A stretch of DNA of 64,000 nt. Origin: Sarcophilus harrisii. Its lineage: Eukaryota > Chordata > Mammalia > Dasyuromorphia > Dasyuridae. Position numbers and translations under genes: made by a program. The notes under the pieces were generated by a model. The model was given only the letters and a program-made list of their open reading frames with translations. It ran no database searches and was not told the origin of the DNA. The DNA lies in NCBI RefSeq assembly GCF_902635505.1, contig NC_045431.1, positions 93,088,988-93,152,987 on the forward strand, read 5' to 3'. The stretch's first letter is position 1. Each line of letters begins with the position of its first letter. Below, in pieces: positions 1 through 12,301 of this stretch.

Positions 1-199
1 AGAGGGTTAAAAGTATGGCTGGTTTATACTTAAAATAATAAGCCAGGGAGCACAGTCACTCACCATGAAGAAAAGGCTAAAAGTTTCTAAGACCTGAACC
101 AACAACTCTCATGTATCCTTATCAAATTTTAGTATCCCAGCTAAAAACCTTAGGCATGTTTTTAGTCAAGACTAGCTTTATGAGTAATGACGATGATAA

Positions 200-480
200 T
201 TATAATTATAATAATAGGACAGTGCTTCAAAGTTCTTAAAAACACTTTTACGTTTACCATCCCTTTTGATCCTCACAACAATCCTGTGAGAAAGGCAGAG
301 TAAGTATTATTTTCATTTCCAAGAAGAGAAAAAGGACTATCAGAGAAGTACCAATAGTTACATAGCTAACTGTCAAAGCTACTCTGGAACCAGAATCCAT
401 CCTTTTTGACTCTCTCCTACTCCATTCTCTGCTATCCCAGAGACTGTAGAACCTGAAAGTTTTCAGAATCTTTGAGCTAA
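200..480. repeat. ancient MIR/MIR3-like SINE remnant
   Basis: The stretch reading cctcacaacaatcctgtgag, followed by a short T/A-rich run, matches the usual MIR3/L2-type motif of mammals. It is heavily decayed and its borders are approximate. Confidence 0.4.
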
Positions 481-542
481 TCTTCCCAAGAAGGAACAGG
501 CTGTCAACAAGTTTTTCCTTCTCCATTCTCCATTTCTTCCCA

Positions 543-1250
543 ATTCAGCTTCTCGCCAGATTCATCATTCTTGTCCAGGAATCTTTTCAACCTTTCAGTT
601 GCTCACAGAGGCGAGTTCAAATTCTTTAACCTGTTCTTCCAGGGCCTCCAGGATGTCCACGCCAATTATCTTTCAAGTCTTATTTTTAGGGACTTTTGGT
701 ACTTACCTTCCAAACTGCATAATTCTCTACCCACCTCCTTCCTTCTCCCTCTTCAATTAATGAATTCTTATTTATTATTTTTTGGAATTCGTATTCTTTG
801 GAGTTTGCATAACACCAATTACTGGCCATTATCACCAGCTCTCAGTCCTCATCGCTGCCTCCAGATTTTCCTGATACCTCAGTACCATCTTCTACATACA
901 AGAAATCTTTCCCATTTCTCTTTAAACCTAGTGTCCTCCCTCTGAGATTAATCCCAATTTGTCCTTTACAAAGTTGTTTGCATATTGTTTCTATTATTAG
1001 ACTGAGTTTTTAGACTGATTTCTCCCTTATTTGCATCCTCAGCAGTTCCCCATGAAGTCTTCAGTACCTCCAGTCACTAACTTCTCTTCACTACTTTATA
1101 TCCTCTCTCCCACCCAAACTTCATATTTCTTTATTTGTACTTCTGTGATTGAGGTATTTATTGTACATTGTTTCAATGTGCATATTATAAACTATAGTTT
1201 AGGTGCTGTGACATCTGGAACCATGATTTATTTTAATTTCATATCCCCTT
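543..1250. other. unassigned AT-rich intergenic DNA
   Basis: I see no coding exon, RNA gene or repeat here that I can name. The open frames are short, lack conserved motifs and look like chance. Confidence 0.4.
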
Positions 1251-1257
1251 TCTTAGA

Positions 1258-1318
1258 TATTTAATAAATGCAGAGTTCTGGCACATAGTAAGCATTATAT
1301 AAATGTTGACTATCATTG
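1258..1318 (+). repeat. MIR 3' tail
   Basis: The run aataaatgcagagttctggc then acatagtaagc and ataaatgttgactat is the familiar MIR tail ('tggcacatagtaagcgctcaataaatgttg'-like order), partly rearranged. Confidence 0.45.
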
Positions 1319-1367
1319 TTATTATCATCATCAAATGTCAGGTCCTATACAAGCAGGTTCCTGCTGA

Positions 1368-1525
1368 ATTGGTCTTAAAGACCAATGACATCACAAGGGC
1401 AATGTCTTGACTTGTGAGTGAATTGGATTTAAATGAGGCAGAGCTGTGCAAAATTATCAGCCTCACTCTCTCTTCTGGTGGAAGACAAAAGTCAAGAGGA
1501 CCATCGATGACCCAGGATGCAGTGT
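1368..1525 (+). repeat. unnamed marsupial interspersed repeat, copy 1
   Basis: It shares ordered blocks with 46235-46432 in the same orientation: a 'atgac.tca' block, then gtgaattggatttaaatgag, a gctgtgcaaa block, and cagcctc followed by a CT-rich stretch. I recall this family as a marsupial SINE-like repeat but cannot give a sure name. Confidence 0.55.
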
Positions 1526-1574
1526 CCTCAGTCTTTCTAAATTAAGGATTTTCCCAGGTCTCTTCCCTGGGACC

Positions 1575-1765
1575 ACTCCAGGTTATTAGATCAAAAGCCC
1601 TGGGCTCAAATCCTGGCTCTGCCACTGGTTTTTAGTGTGATCATGGGCAAATCACTTAACTTTTCTGAGAGCGTTTTCTCAATTGTTAAAAAAAAAAAAG
1701 GGGGGGGTGCAGAATGAGAGGGGCACAGGGAGACTTGATGGCCTTGGAAGTCCCTTTTTGATTTA
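1575..1765 (+). repeat. CORE-SINE/MIR element
   Basis: Contains ctcaaatcctggctctgcca, then gtgatcatgggcaaatcact and a decayed tail with an A-run and G-run. This is the CORE region in forward orientation. Confidence 0.65.
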
Positions 1766-2734
1766 CTTTGTCTTTTCTTCACCTAGCCACTGTATTAGTT
1801 CATGCCCTTTTTAATTTAGGCCTGTAACATTACTAATAGTCTCATAATCAGTCTACTTGCTTTAAATTTTTCCCCTTCTCCAACCTCTCCTCCAACAGAT
1901 ACAGAACTTCTCTGAATACAAAATCTACTTGACATTCAGAGTCTTCAAAATATTGCTAGCACATCACTTTCCATATTAATTTATTCCATACATTCTGTGT
2001 TTCTGTCAAGGTAGTAAAACAAAGTCCTTGGAACTCCACATATACAGGCTAGCCTCCATTCCTGGGACCACATGCCCTTCTACTGGTTTCAAGGTTCAGA
2101 CTCCAACTTGAAGGCTCAGAGTCTCGGGAAGATGTCTTGTGTGGGCTGTAGTTGTACCATTTCCTTTGACTACCCAGGAGGTTGTAAATTCTTCAGGTAG
2201 GGATTAGGGAGGTTTGTATTTATTTAAATATGTATAGGCAAATAAATGGAGCTGTACTCTCCTAGAACTGGCTCTTCCTTCCAGCAATGGAGATAACTCA
2301 TTCATCTCTGCTTATCCTGTGCAAATCTTGTCCTTCCATGTCCTCCCAATGAATTTAGCAAGTCCAGGACTGGAGACCTTCCCCACTTTATGCAGACATT
2401 CCGAGGCTCCCTACCATTAGAGCAATGTGACTCTCCAGGTATGGATGCTTAATTGCTGAAGTGAATTGATAAGGGTTTGGGCAGGAGACTCAGGACTTCA
2501 AAAAAAAAAAATCAGTCATTCCCAAAGGCTTATATTTCATGGCTGGTACACTTATCTAACAGATGGCCTTCTAACTGTGATGGAAAATGGGCTTCTTGAC
2601 TTGGGAGAGGAGTCAGGAAGGTGGTAAAGAGCAGTGATGGAGATTAGGAGAAGGGTTTTTTAGGGGAAAGTACTACACGACAGACTGCTTCCAAGGTGGT
2701 GCTCCATGTCACACTCTGCTCCCCAAACTCCAGT

Positions 2735-2885
2735 GACTCCTGAGTTATCTAGGACCTTAGGACCCATCAAATCCAAACCCTTCCATTTTAAAGAAAAGGA
2801 AACTGAGACCAGGAGAATTTAAATGAATTCAGGTTACACAGGTAGTAAATGGCAGAGCTGGAATTCAAATCCAAGTACTAAACTT
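2735..2885 (-). repeat. MIR element, reverse orientation
   Basis: aaaggaaactgagaccagga, then ttacacaggtagtaaatggc and agagctggaattcaaatcc form the reversed CORE block of MIR. Confidence 0.65.
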
Positions 2886-3165
2886 TAATTTGAGAGATGT
2901 TTTCAGTCTACTATATTGATTAAATACAAACTTTCCTGGTTGGCAATTAAAACCTTTCTCTTCCGGCTCCTATCTACTTTTCCCATATCCTAACACTTTA
3001 TTCCTCTCTATTACACTCTGTTTTTTTGATTGTTTTGTTCTATCCAAATTAACTGGCTGCTATTCACACAGGAGAATCTATGTCTAGTCTGAGTCCCTTT
3101 GCCCTTGCTGATCTCTAGTCTAAAATGCCCACTTTCCTCACATCTGTTTCTTAGAAGCCCAAATA

Positions 3166-3313
3166 AACTTTTTTTTTTTTTTTTTTTGCTGAGGCAGTTG
3201 GAATTAAGTGAGTTGCCCTGGGTCACACAGCTGGAAAGTGTTATGTATTAGGAGGCTGAATTTGAAAACTTCAGAGCTGGTTCTCTATCCACTGTGCCTT
3301 CAAGTTGCGCCCT
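3166..3313 (-). repeat. marsupial tRNA/CORE SINE, reverse
   Basis: A poly-T tract leads into gctgaggcagttggaattaa, gggtcacacagctggaaagt and ttctctatccactgtgcc. This is the reversed marsupial SINE with its A-tail at the left. Confidence 0.75.
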
Positions 3314-3944
3314 AACAAGCATTCTTCAAAAATCTCAGCTGAATATATTAGATCTTTCCTGATTTCCTTTCCCCCATAATTTTGTATTTTGTATTGATTT
3401 ACTTGGGATGTATAGGATGTTTGGGGAGGACCAGGCCCTCTGACGTGAGGGCTTGCAGAGAAAGGGATGCTCATCTACCAATAGTGTTCACCTGGCACTC
3501 AATTTTCATTTGTAGCTCCAAGAAGCTATAGGATGTACAATGACCAGTTTGAAAAACGATGGGCTAAACTAGTTTGAGGGTAACCAACAGCTGTCAAACC
3601 TGTCAGTGAGTTAGGGGGACATCTATCCCAAACATGTGAAGACTTTCACTGATTTAAGTATTTATGATTTGAGTATAAGAACAATTTGTTCCAGTAAAGA
3701 TGGTTCCAGCAGGTGGTGCTGGGAAGTGCTTAGAGCTTGGTCAGCCGTCTAAGAAGTCAGGGTCATCCACAGCATCCCCATCATCCTGTCACTGAACTTT
3801 GATGACTCTGGAAGAGAAAGGAGGGCTGACGACTTTTCTGCTTCTCTTAAATCCAGTTTACTTGCAAGTCATTGGAGATGGAGGACAAAACCATCTGGGT
3901 GCCTATTTTTTCTCAGATGAAATGTATTTCAGCTTCTTATCTTT

Positions 3945-4005
3945 GTGTTTAAAATGATATTTGGCACATGGCAGCTTTTTAATAAATGTTTGTTGTTCTT
4001 GGTAG
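3945..4005 (+). repeat. MIR 3' tail remnant
   Basis: tttggcacatggcagctttt followed by aataaatgtttgttg resembles the MIR 3' end. A further weak CORE remnant with catccattgtaaaatgaatg lies near 4715-4790. Confidence 0.45.
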
Positions 4006-4799
4006 TAGCTGTACCCATCTCATAAATGATTTTTTCCCTATCAACTGAAAACTGAAAAATATTCATTCCTAAAGGAGTTTGTGAAAGTCTTCTCTGAATA
4101 GTCTGCTCTCCACTCTTGGAATGCTTTACCTACTTAATTGAGATAGATGGAATGGAGGCTCCACCACTGGTTATCTATTTGCCTAATTGAAATCAAACAT
4201 GATAAACAAACTGAAGACTCATTACAAGGATATTTGCTTTCACTGCAAATACTCCACCTCATTAGGACAATAAGGAACCCAGATACTAACTGAGGTTGCT
4301 CAAACAAACTTTAGTAATCTGGTCCTCTAATTAAAAGGAAAACAATATTGGTATCAGCATTTTGATATGTAGTAAGGGTAGAGAAATATAATGGAAAGTT
4401 AACAATTGAGCCTTAGGCAAATAATTAATTTGTTTAGTCTTAAACCCATATGTTTTTTTCACAGTCTGTGGATTCAACATATCACCAAAAAGAGTCACAA
4501 TTACTAATGTAATCAATATAAAGACAAAAAACAAACTCTAGAATTGCATCTGAGACTTCTTCAAAACTGCTTTTCAGCATATATTCTTGGGGGGAAGAGG
4601 ACGAGTGTGTTCTTATTTCTATGGCAAAAATATATTTGAAGGTTAAAACTGTTTCTAGTTTAGGCTGTCTAGGTATGTGGGCTAACTTCTCTTATGTCAC
4701 TTTAATATGTCTGCTCTCAGTTTCTCCTTGTCATTTGTCATCCATTGTAAAATGAATGAGATGATGTCTTTGGAAGTGATTTCCAACCATTGTTATTAT

Positions 4800-7320
4800 A
4801 ATTTTTAACATTAACATAAAACATTCCCAAGATTCTCATATAATACTGTTGTTGTATCTCTTGAGGAAAAAATAAAACCAAAAAGTGATTATAAATTGGG
4901 AAGTGCTTTAAATGATTTTATCCAGAATTATCTATATAGGTTGGGGGAAGGAGGAAAGAGAGATGGGGAAAAGGAAAAGTAAGCCATTTATGTGCCTTGG
5001 AAAGGAAAAGATCAAAATGACAATGATTGACCTACAGATTTTTTGTAATAGCTGCATTACTCATTATCTCCAGAATTCTTCAGCTAGTATGTTGGAAAAC
5101 ACCATTCTAAGAATGATTTCAGTTAATATCATTAAAATGGACTGCATAAAGTGACTTCAAAAAAACTTGAACTCCGTCTCTGTTTTTACAGTTTAGATTT
5201 ATTTTTTTAAAGAATATATGGAAATTGGCAAACTAGATAATACATCTAATTATGTGTTTCTCTTCCTTTTGTCTCAAAGAAGCCATTTCTAGTATACCTG
5301 AACTACCAGGAAATGAGGAAGAGGGAATGAAGCAAAGAGACCTACTCAAGAAAACCTCATTCTTACAACATTGGGATCTGTGTAGAGTCCTCCTACAGAA
5401 AGGAATCATCTGAAATCATCCAAGGACGATTATTTGTGAGCATCATGGGGGTCTGCAGTATCTGGTTTTACTTCCAGGGAAAAAACAAGGATTCAAAAGA
5501 CTGTCTCTTAATGAACTGCCAATATATCAAGCCAGTCAATTTATGTTTCTGCAAATTAGGATGTTTATAAGTTTAAAAGAGGAAAAAAAAAACTTTTCAT
5601 AAATTGTAGTGGTGTTATTAGAGTGGAAAATCCTAGATTTCTGTGTGAATTTATGCATCCAAACCAAACAAGCTATAAGAATTTTAAACTATTGTTTCTA
5701 ACTCCAGGAATACTAACTATAGTTTTGAAATTTAAAAATTACTTAAGCTATATTTGTTTGATCACAGGGGGAAAAAAACAAAACTCCAGTATAGATCTTT
5801 CAGCTGTTTTTTTACAATCAAATTTTACCAACCTGACTGTAGAAATAAAATAGAAAACACTGAATCCAATGGCAGTGTCCAGACAACTCTTAAAAGCAGG
5901 AAATTATTTCATAGTTGACATTTTAAACAAATGAGTCTTGATGTTTTAGTCAATATTGGTCACTTAAAAATTTCAAAAGCATATTATAATATATAAATTG
6001 AAAAATATAAAATCCTTCTAATGAAGATTATTTTAAAGGAAAAAGTTGTTCATTTCTGAAATGTTTTAGCATCAAGAAATTCTGAGAAATAAAGATCTAA
6101 ATTTCTGAAGCATGATTCCTAGTAGATTTCTGCTTGACAGATATAAATTATAAAGAGTAATTCTTAAGACAATAGTTATCTTGAAAGTGCCATCCAGCTC
6201 TGTTTGTTTCCCAGGTTGCCCATTTAAGAAAACTTATTTAAAATACAATTACACTAGTCTGTTCTTAAATAGACTAATTTATGTATCATTTAAAAAAAAA
6301 CAAAAAACTTTTTCTCTTTGTACTTTAATTTCCTGGTGATGCATCAATCGTTTCAGAAGCACATTCCCCTCAAAAGAAAGGATGGTGATATAAAATGAAT
6401 AATCAAAATTCCTATTTTTCAGGGAATTTAAAATCCCATAGGGGAAGGTCAAAAACAAATATCCAGTTACAATGAAAGCACAATGAAATAAATGCTGTAC
6501 AATAGAATAAATATGAAAAATTACTGGTGAAGTAAGATGGTTCAGTTCTGGGAGGGGAAGAAAAAGAGGAGAATAGAAGAAAAGAAAATATATCATCTTT
6601 GGAAATTTTGAGTTCATTATATATTTGTATTGGGATTAAATGATTTTCATTATCTGACTAGAAATTAGCTTCAAGAATTCATAAACAATTTCCATATTGA
6701 AAATAGAGGGCTTGAACTCCTGGTTTTACACTGTAATCCTTGGTAGAATAAGGAAGACACTAGGAATCTCCAAATGTTTTTAATAAAAAAAGAAAAACAT
6801 TTAAGACTCACACATAGGAGGATTTTACATTGGAAACTTTATGGAACCACTTTGGAATACTGTTCAAATTGTCTTATTAGGTACAAAGATTTTAAATAAG
6901 GCAGAGTAAAATAAAAAACATAAGCCAAAGGATTTTAAGAAATAATGTTCCTTTGAAAATTAGGCTATCGAAATAAAAATTCTAGATTTTTCAATGAATT
7001 TTAGGTCCTTACTAAAAATGCATCTAAATAACTACATGTTTCTATCTTATATTTATGATTATATAATATGTATTTGTCTGTATATTTTGTAAAAAGAAAA
7101 AACCTTATGCACTTCAAATATATCTCATTTAATAACATTTTTAAATGTTCTATTTTATTTTTTCATTAGACTCTATTAATAGAAAAAATCAAAATCTGTT
7201 TCTAAGTTACCTGATATATGGAAAATTAAAAAAAAAAACATGCTTCTTTTGTTTTTCATGTTTTTGTGAAGCTTAAATAAAATAAAACCCATTTGCTACA
7301 AGTCCTCTTTTTCCCTACTC
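4800..7320. other. AT-rich intergenic DNA, nothing recognised
   Basis: About 2.5 kb of AT-rich sequence without any convincing exon, RNA gene or nameable repeat. Open frames of 60-112 codons occur but show no family motif and no splice context. Confidence 0.4.
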
Positions 7321-7379
7321 TATTTCAAAATCCCTTGACATGCCATACATTTCCTTTCCCCCAATTTCTTTTATTTGCT

Positions 7380-7785
7380 TTAATTACTTTAAAGTAATTC
7401 ACATTACTTTATGAATCATCTTGGGAGAGAAAAATCAGAACAAAAGGGGAAAAACCATGGAGAGAAAAAAAAAAACAAACAGAAAAAAGAAGTGAACATA
7501 ACATGTATTGATTTACATTCAATTTCTGTAATTCTTTTTCTGGTTGCAGATGGTGTTTCTATGTAAAGATTTTGGGGATTTATACCAGGAATACAGAGCT
7601 GGTTCGATATCAGGAAAACTCTTGCCATACATAGTTAACTATATTAATAACAAAACTAACAAAAATCATATGATAATCTCAGATTTGTAACAGGCTTTTG
7701 ATAAGCTACAGCATCCATTCCTGAAAAACACTAGAGAGCATTTTCCTTAAAATAATTATCAGTATCTATCTAAAGCCCTCCCTCC
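7380..7785. repeat. old L1 with inverted 5' part (twin-priming pattern)
   Basis: At 7380-7575 the sequence matches a reversed older L1 3'UTR (agaaaaatcagaacaaaagg, tgatttacattcaatttctg). At about 7576-7785 it switches to forward L1 ORF2 sequence (ttataccaggaatacagagc, aaaatcatatgataatctca, ttccttaaaataattatcag). A reversed 3' part followed by a forward 5' part is the arrangement left by twin-primed L1 insertion. Confidence 0.55.
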
Positions 7786-8727
7786 CTCCACCCCCTCCCC
7801 CAAATGGCAAGCAGTCCTATACATGTTTTTTTTTTTTTTTTTTTTTTTTATTTAATAGCCTTTTATTTACAGGATTTATACATGGGTAACTTTACAGCAT
7901 TAACAATTGCCAAACCTCTTGTTCCAATTTTTCACCTCTTACCCCCCCCCCTCCCCTAGATGTCAGGATGACCAGTAGATGTTAAATATATTAAAATATA
8001 ACTTAGATACACAATAAGTATACATGACCAAAACATTATTTTGCTGTACAAAAAGAATCAGACTCTGAATTATTGTACAATTAGCTTGTGAAGTCCTATA
8101 CATGTTAAATATGTCACAATATATCCTAGATACAATATATGTATGCATAACCGAACAGTTTTCTTGTTGCACAGGGAGAATTGGATTCAGAAGGTTAAAA
8201 ATAACCCAGGAAGAAAAACAAAAATGCAAACAGTTTACGTTCATTTCCCAGTGTTCTTTCTTTGGGTGTAGCTGCTTCTGTCCATCATTGATCAATTGAA
8301 ACTGAGTTAGATCTTCTCTTTGTCAAAGAAATCCACTTCCATCAGAATACATTCTCATACAGTATCGTTGTTGAAATATTTAATGATCTCCTGGTTCTGC
8401 TCATTTCACTCAGCATCAGTTCATGCAAGTCTTGCCAATCCTCTCTATATTCATCCTGCTGGTCATTTCTTACAGAACAATAATATTCCATAATATTCAT
8501 ATACAATTTACTCAACCATTCTCTAATTGATGGGCATCCATTTATTTTCCAGTTTCTGGCCACTACAAACAGGGCTGGCACAAACATTTTGGCACACACA
8601 GGTCCCTTTCCCTTCTTTAGTATCTCTTTGGGGTATAAGCCCAGGAGAAACACTGCTGGATCAAAGGGTATGCAGAGTTTGATAACTTTTGGGGCATAGT
8701 TCCAGATTGCTCTCCAGAATGGTTGTG
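7786..8727 (-). repeat. L1 3' end incl. ORF2 C-terminus, type-B 3'UTR, interrupted
   Basis: The right part (8342-8653, reverse) encodes the L1 ORF2p C-terminal region with [20 protein letters not shown]-type sequence. The left part is a 3'UTR with a ttgcacagggagaattgga block (type B here). The extreme 3' end seen in the copy at 23568 is missing. The element is split by the insertion at 7826-8091. Confidence 0.85.
7826..8091 (-). mobile_element. 5'-truncated L1 (type-A 3'UTR) inserted in another L1
   Basis: It starts with poly-T and continues as the reversed type-A L1 3' end (aatagccttttatttacagg). It is flanked by a perfect 13 bp target-site duplication, agtcctatacatg, at 7813-7825 and 8092-8104. 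The host L1 reads on smoothly across the duplication. Confidence 0.9.
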
Positions 8728-8954
8728 ATCCTATCCTTTTGTGTCTCTTCTGGTTGTTTGAAAATTAGAAAGGGGAGATGGTTGTGGGCACAATATTTCC
8801 CTATCTATTGTCTCAGAAATGTGTCTAAGTCCTTCCAAGATTAAAAAATCCTTCAGGAGTTTTCTCATTCTCTGGAGCTATCTTCTTTCACTTTTCCTCC
8901 TATTCACAGTTTATTTCCTTTAAAAAAAAATAAATGCAAGATGACTTGTGAGGG

Positions 8955-9170
8955 ATGGCAAGATACTGGTAGCTAGCAAATGCAATGGATAAAATTTGGG
9001 TTCTGAATTCAGATTCATTCAGCCTCAAACACTTACCAGCTATATAATCCTAGTCTGTTTTGGTTTCTTCATCTGTAAAATGAGCTGAAGAAAATGGTCA
9101 AACATTCCAGTATCTGTCAAGAAAACCCCAAATGGGATCAGGAAGAGTAGGACAAGAGTGAGCAATATAA
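8955..9170 (+). repeat. marsupial tRNA/CORE SINE with RTE-type tail
   Basis: Has caaacacttaccagctatat, cttcatctgtaaaatgagct, then aaccccaaatgggatcagga. The last block is the RTE-derived 3' end typical of one marsupial SINE class. Confidence 0.7.
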
Positions 9171-9584
9171 AGGGGAGAAATATCAGTAGGAAGGGATTAG
9201 GAAAATCTTAATTTAACTGACTTTCAGAAAAGCTAGAGATTCTAAGAAGCAGAGGAGAGAAGGGTGTTTGGGGATCAGCTTTGTACATAGGCTTGGAGGT
9301 AGACACTGGAATATCATTCATGGAGAAAAGCAAGGCTGTTTGTTTGGCTGGGCCATAGAGTGCATAAAGTGCAGTAAATCATGGGAAGCATGGGAAAGGC
9401 AGGCTGAAGCACATAATCCCCGAGTAAGGACCTTTCTCTCTAAATATGTAGACAAAGGAAAAAAGGAATAGCAAAACAATCTAGCACTCAAACTTTAATA
9501 TGGAAATAACCCCTCTTTAAATACAAAATTGGAAGGGATTTCTGGGTCCCCCTTCCTTGCTGCCCCTTGAAACTTCCATAATTA

Positions 9585-9910
9585 TCCCTATATTTATGCA
9601 CACCTGCATTTTTGATTTCCTTCACAAGCTAATTGTACAATAATTCAGAGTCTGATTCTTTTTGTACAGCAAAATAACGTTTTGGTCATGTATACTTATT
9701 GTGTATCTAAGTTATATTTTAATATATTTAACATCTACTGGTCATCCTGCCATTTGGGGGAGGGGGTGGGGGGGGTAAGAGGTGAAAAATTGGAACAAGA
9801 GGTTTGGCAATTGTTAATGTTGTAAAGTTACCCATGTATATATCCTGTAAATAAAAGGCTATTAAATAAAAAAAAAATAAAATAAAAAATAAAAAAATAA
9901 AAAAAAAAAA
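9585..9910 (+). mobile_element. 5'-truncated L1 3' end with perfect TSD
   Basis: Forward type-A L1 3'UTR ending in an aaataaaaggctattaaat block and an A-rich tail. It is bounded by a perfect 16 bp duplication, gaaacttccataatta, at 9569-9584 and 9911-9926, which marks a standard L1 insertion. Confidence 0.92.
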
Positions 9911-10104
9911 GAAACTTCCATAATTAATAAATTTCCCTTGATTTTTTAGCCTTCTTCCTTTCATGTCCTTCCATCCTCAGGCATTCACAAAATAAGTATT
10001 TTCTTTAGATCCCCCCTAAATTCCAAATTATTTTTTCCACATGCAATTTTTCCACCATCTCTTGATTCTTCAAATATTTGCAGATATATATAGCTATCAT
10101 ATCT

Positions 10105-10300
10105 TCAAGTCTCCCTCAGACACTTACTAGTTGTGTGACTGTGGACAAGAAACTTTACTCTGTTTGCCTCAGTTTCCACATCTGTAAAATGAGATGGAGA
10201 AGAAAATTGCAAACCACTCCAGTTTCTTTGCTAAGAAAACACTAATGGAATCACAAAAAGTCAAAAAAAAAAGAAAAAAACTGAACAACAACATAGTATT
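10105..10300 (+). repeat. marsupial tRNA/CORE SINE with RTE-type tail
   Basis: cagacacttactagttgtgt, cctcagtttccacatctgta, aattgcaaaccactccagtt and a terminal ctgaacaacaac block mark the forward SINE, with an A-rich insertion in the tail. Confidence 0.75.
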
Positions 10301-10659
10301 GAGGTGGGAGAGAATAAGAGTAGGTGGGAAGTTCAATGACTTTGTATTTATTTTCTTTTCACTGAATTTCCTATTAAAAGTTCTTTTTGAGAAAGTCCAG
10401 CCTTGTCCCCATTAAGTCAAATGGAAATCAAGTTTTCCACACAACAGGAATACATGGGGACAGGGGAGAGGGAGTCCAGGAGTAGGTTTCCCGGTGGAAA
10501 ACCAGGATGGTAGAGAAGACACTAAGCAGTCCTCGATTTGTACTCTGGGAAGAGTTGATGGCTTGAGACAATCAAGGATTGAAAACCCAGGAGCAAAGAA
10601 ATAGATTATTGTATATATTGAGTTAAATTCCAAAAACACTTATTAAATTGTCATTAAAT

Positions 10660-11180
10660 TGTCTAGCTTGGGACTGAGAAGAGTCCTATGTCAAGACTAC
10701 TTTACATGACCTTAAGCAAAACTCACAGGGGGTATTAATATGTCTTTGTTCCCCTTCCTTCCATTTTCCCATTCCTCAAAGTTAGGGTTCTCCTTCTCCC
10801 CAGGATATCCTTACTTCCCTTCTCCCCTTGAGGAGAGAGCACTATCTTAAACTTTGCCCCTGAAAGTGAAGCTAGCTTTTTCTTTAAAAATTTTGAAGCC
10901 ATCCTGACGATTGTTGACCCAGGCTGTAGACACCACTTTTGGGTTGGCTTGGTACAAAGCTGCCAGGAGTAGCTTGGAGGAATTCTCTGAAGCTTGTCTA
11001 GGGGATCAAGATGGGCAACCCGGGCCAGGGAAAGTTATTCAGTTATCAGGTATTCTCAGTGCCAATCCTTAGTGAATTTCTTCCAGCCCAAGCTAAATAA
11101 ATGTCCTTTTGTTAATTGTTCAGTGACCAAGGAGTGGCTCATTTTGTTCCAATATGAAATCTAAATTATCAGGTGACTGG
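10660..11180 (+). repeat. possible old LTR, unassigned
   Basis: A block of about 500 bp with no coding signal ends with a gctaaataaatgtcc polyadenylation-like motif followed by a T-rich region, as seen in LTR R/U5 parts. There is no second LTR and no clear duplication. It could equally be unique DNA. Confidence 0.22.
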
Positions 11181-11927
11181 CCTAAGGCAGGCCCAATGGA
11201 GAACAACAGATCTAGTTTCTCTTCAGTTTTTAGTAGCAAAATTCCTCAAAAAGGCCATCTACATTACACTCACTCACTCTCTTCTCCCCTTATAATCTAG
11301 CTCCCATCTTCACCATTCCACAGAAATTGCTCTCTCCAAAGTTATTAATTGTCACCAGATCTAATCATGGCCTTTTCTCAATCCCATTCTCTTGGATGCT
11401 GGTAGTCTTTTGACACTGTTGATTACTTTCTCCTTAATAATCTCCTCTTGCTAGGTTTCCTAGACACTACTTTTTCCTGAAGCTGGATCCTTCTCCAGAT
11501 TATACCTTTTAACCATAGTTGTCACTCAAGAGTTATTACCTGTGTCCTCTTTTCTCCCTCTACCCTACTTCACTTACTGACTTTCATTCCCCAGCATTTA
11601 CCATCTCTACACTAAATGATTCTTAAATCTACCTCTCCTGCCCCAATCTCTCAACTCTCAATCTTTAATCTCACATCAGCCTTTCAGAAATCTCAAACTG
11701 GATGTCTAATAGACATTAAACTCAGTATATACAAAATGGAACATCCTTTTTCCGTCTAAACCTTCTGTCCCTTAGCTTCTTTATCACTCCAAGTCCTCAG
11801 CTTTGTAAGGAAGATAAGGAGTCATTCCTAACTTCCCATCTCTCACCCCTAATCCCCCATATACAAGCTATTGTTCAGGCTAGATCATTTTACCTTTCCA
11901 ATCTCTCTCAATTTAGCTTCCTACTGT

Positions 11928-12301
11928 TATGCCACAGTTCCTTTTATTGTCCTGACTTGGTTTACCTAAATTGTCCTGCCTCAGTTTCCTGAATTGTTCT
12001 GCCTCAGTTTATAATTGTTCTGCTCAATCTTATGAAACCTCCCCTCCCTCTTAATCAGAATATTTGATAAAGATAAAAGATCTTATATTTTATAATATCA
12101 AGATGCCTCCCCTCCATCTCCAGAGGCTCACCCCACCCTGTCAGAGTCCCATTCCCACTCTCAGCACCCTGCCTCAGTCTACCCCCTGAGTCTGAGCCAT
12201 GTGTATATAGATCATTGAGAACTCACCTTGTTGCTGGATTTTTGGAGTCGATAGTCTCATTCAGCCCTGGGACCAAACCATGGATCCATTTAGTCCTGCA
12301 G
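11928..12301 (+). mobile_element. solo LTR of an endogenous retrovirus (fossil)
   Basis: The block begins TGTTATG, has repeated ctgcctcagttt-type units and a TATA-like gtgtatatagatc, and interrupts the L2. No internal retroviral region is seen, so I read it as a solo LTR. Family and right border are uncertain, and orientation is inferred from the TATA-like box. Confidence 0.55.

Noticed and set aside
571-945. 124-codon frame near the left edge
   Set aside because: It has no conserved motif, splice context or codon bias. Its AT-rich, Ser/Leu/Phe-rich composition fits chance.
8342-8653. Recurring ~100-codon frame suggesting a host gene family
   Set aside because: The same frame occurs in L1 3' ends at 16350, 23950, 37907 and 39124 and matches the L1 ORF2p C-terminus.
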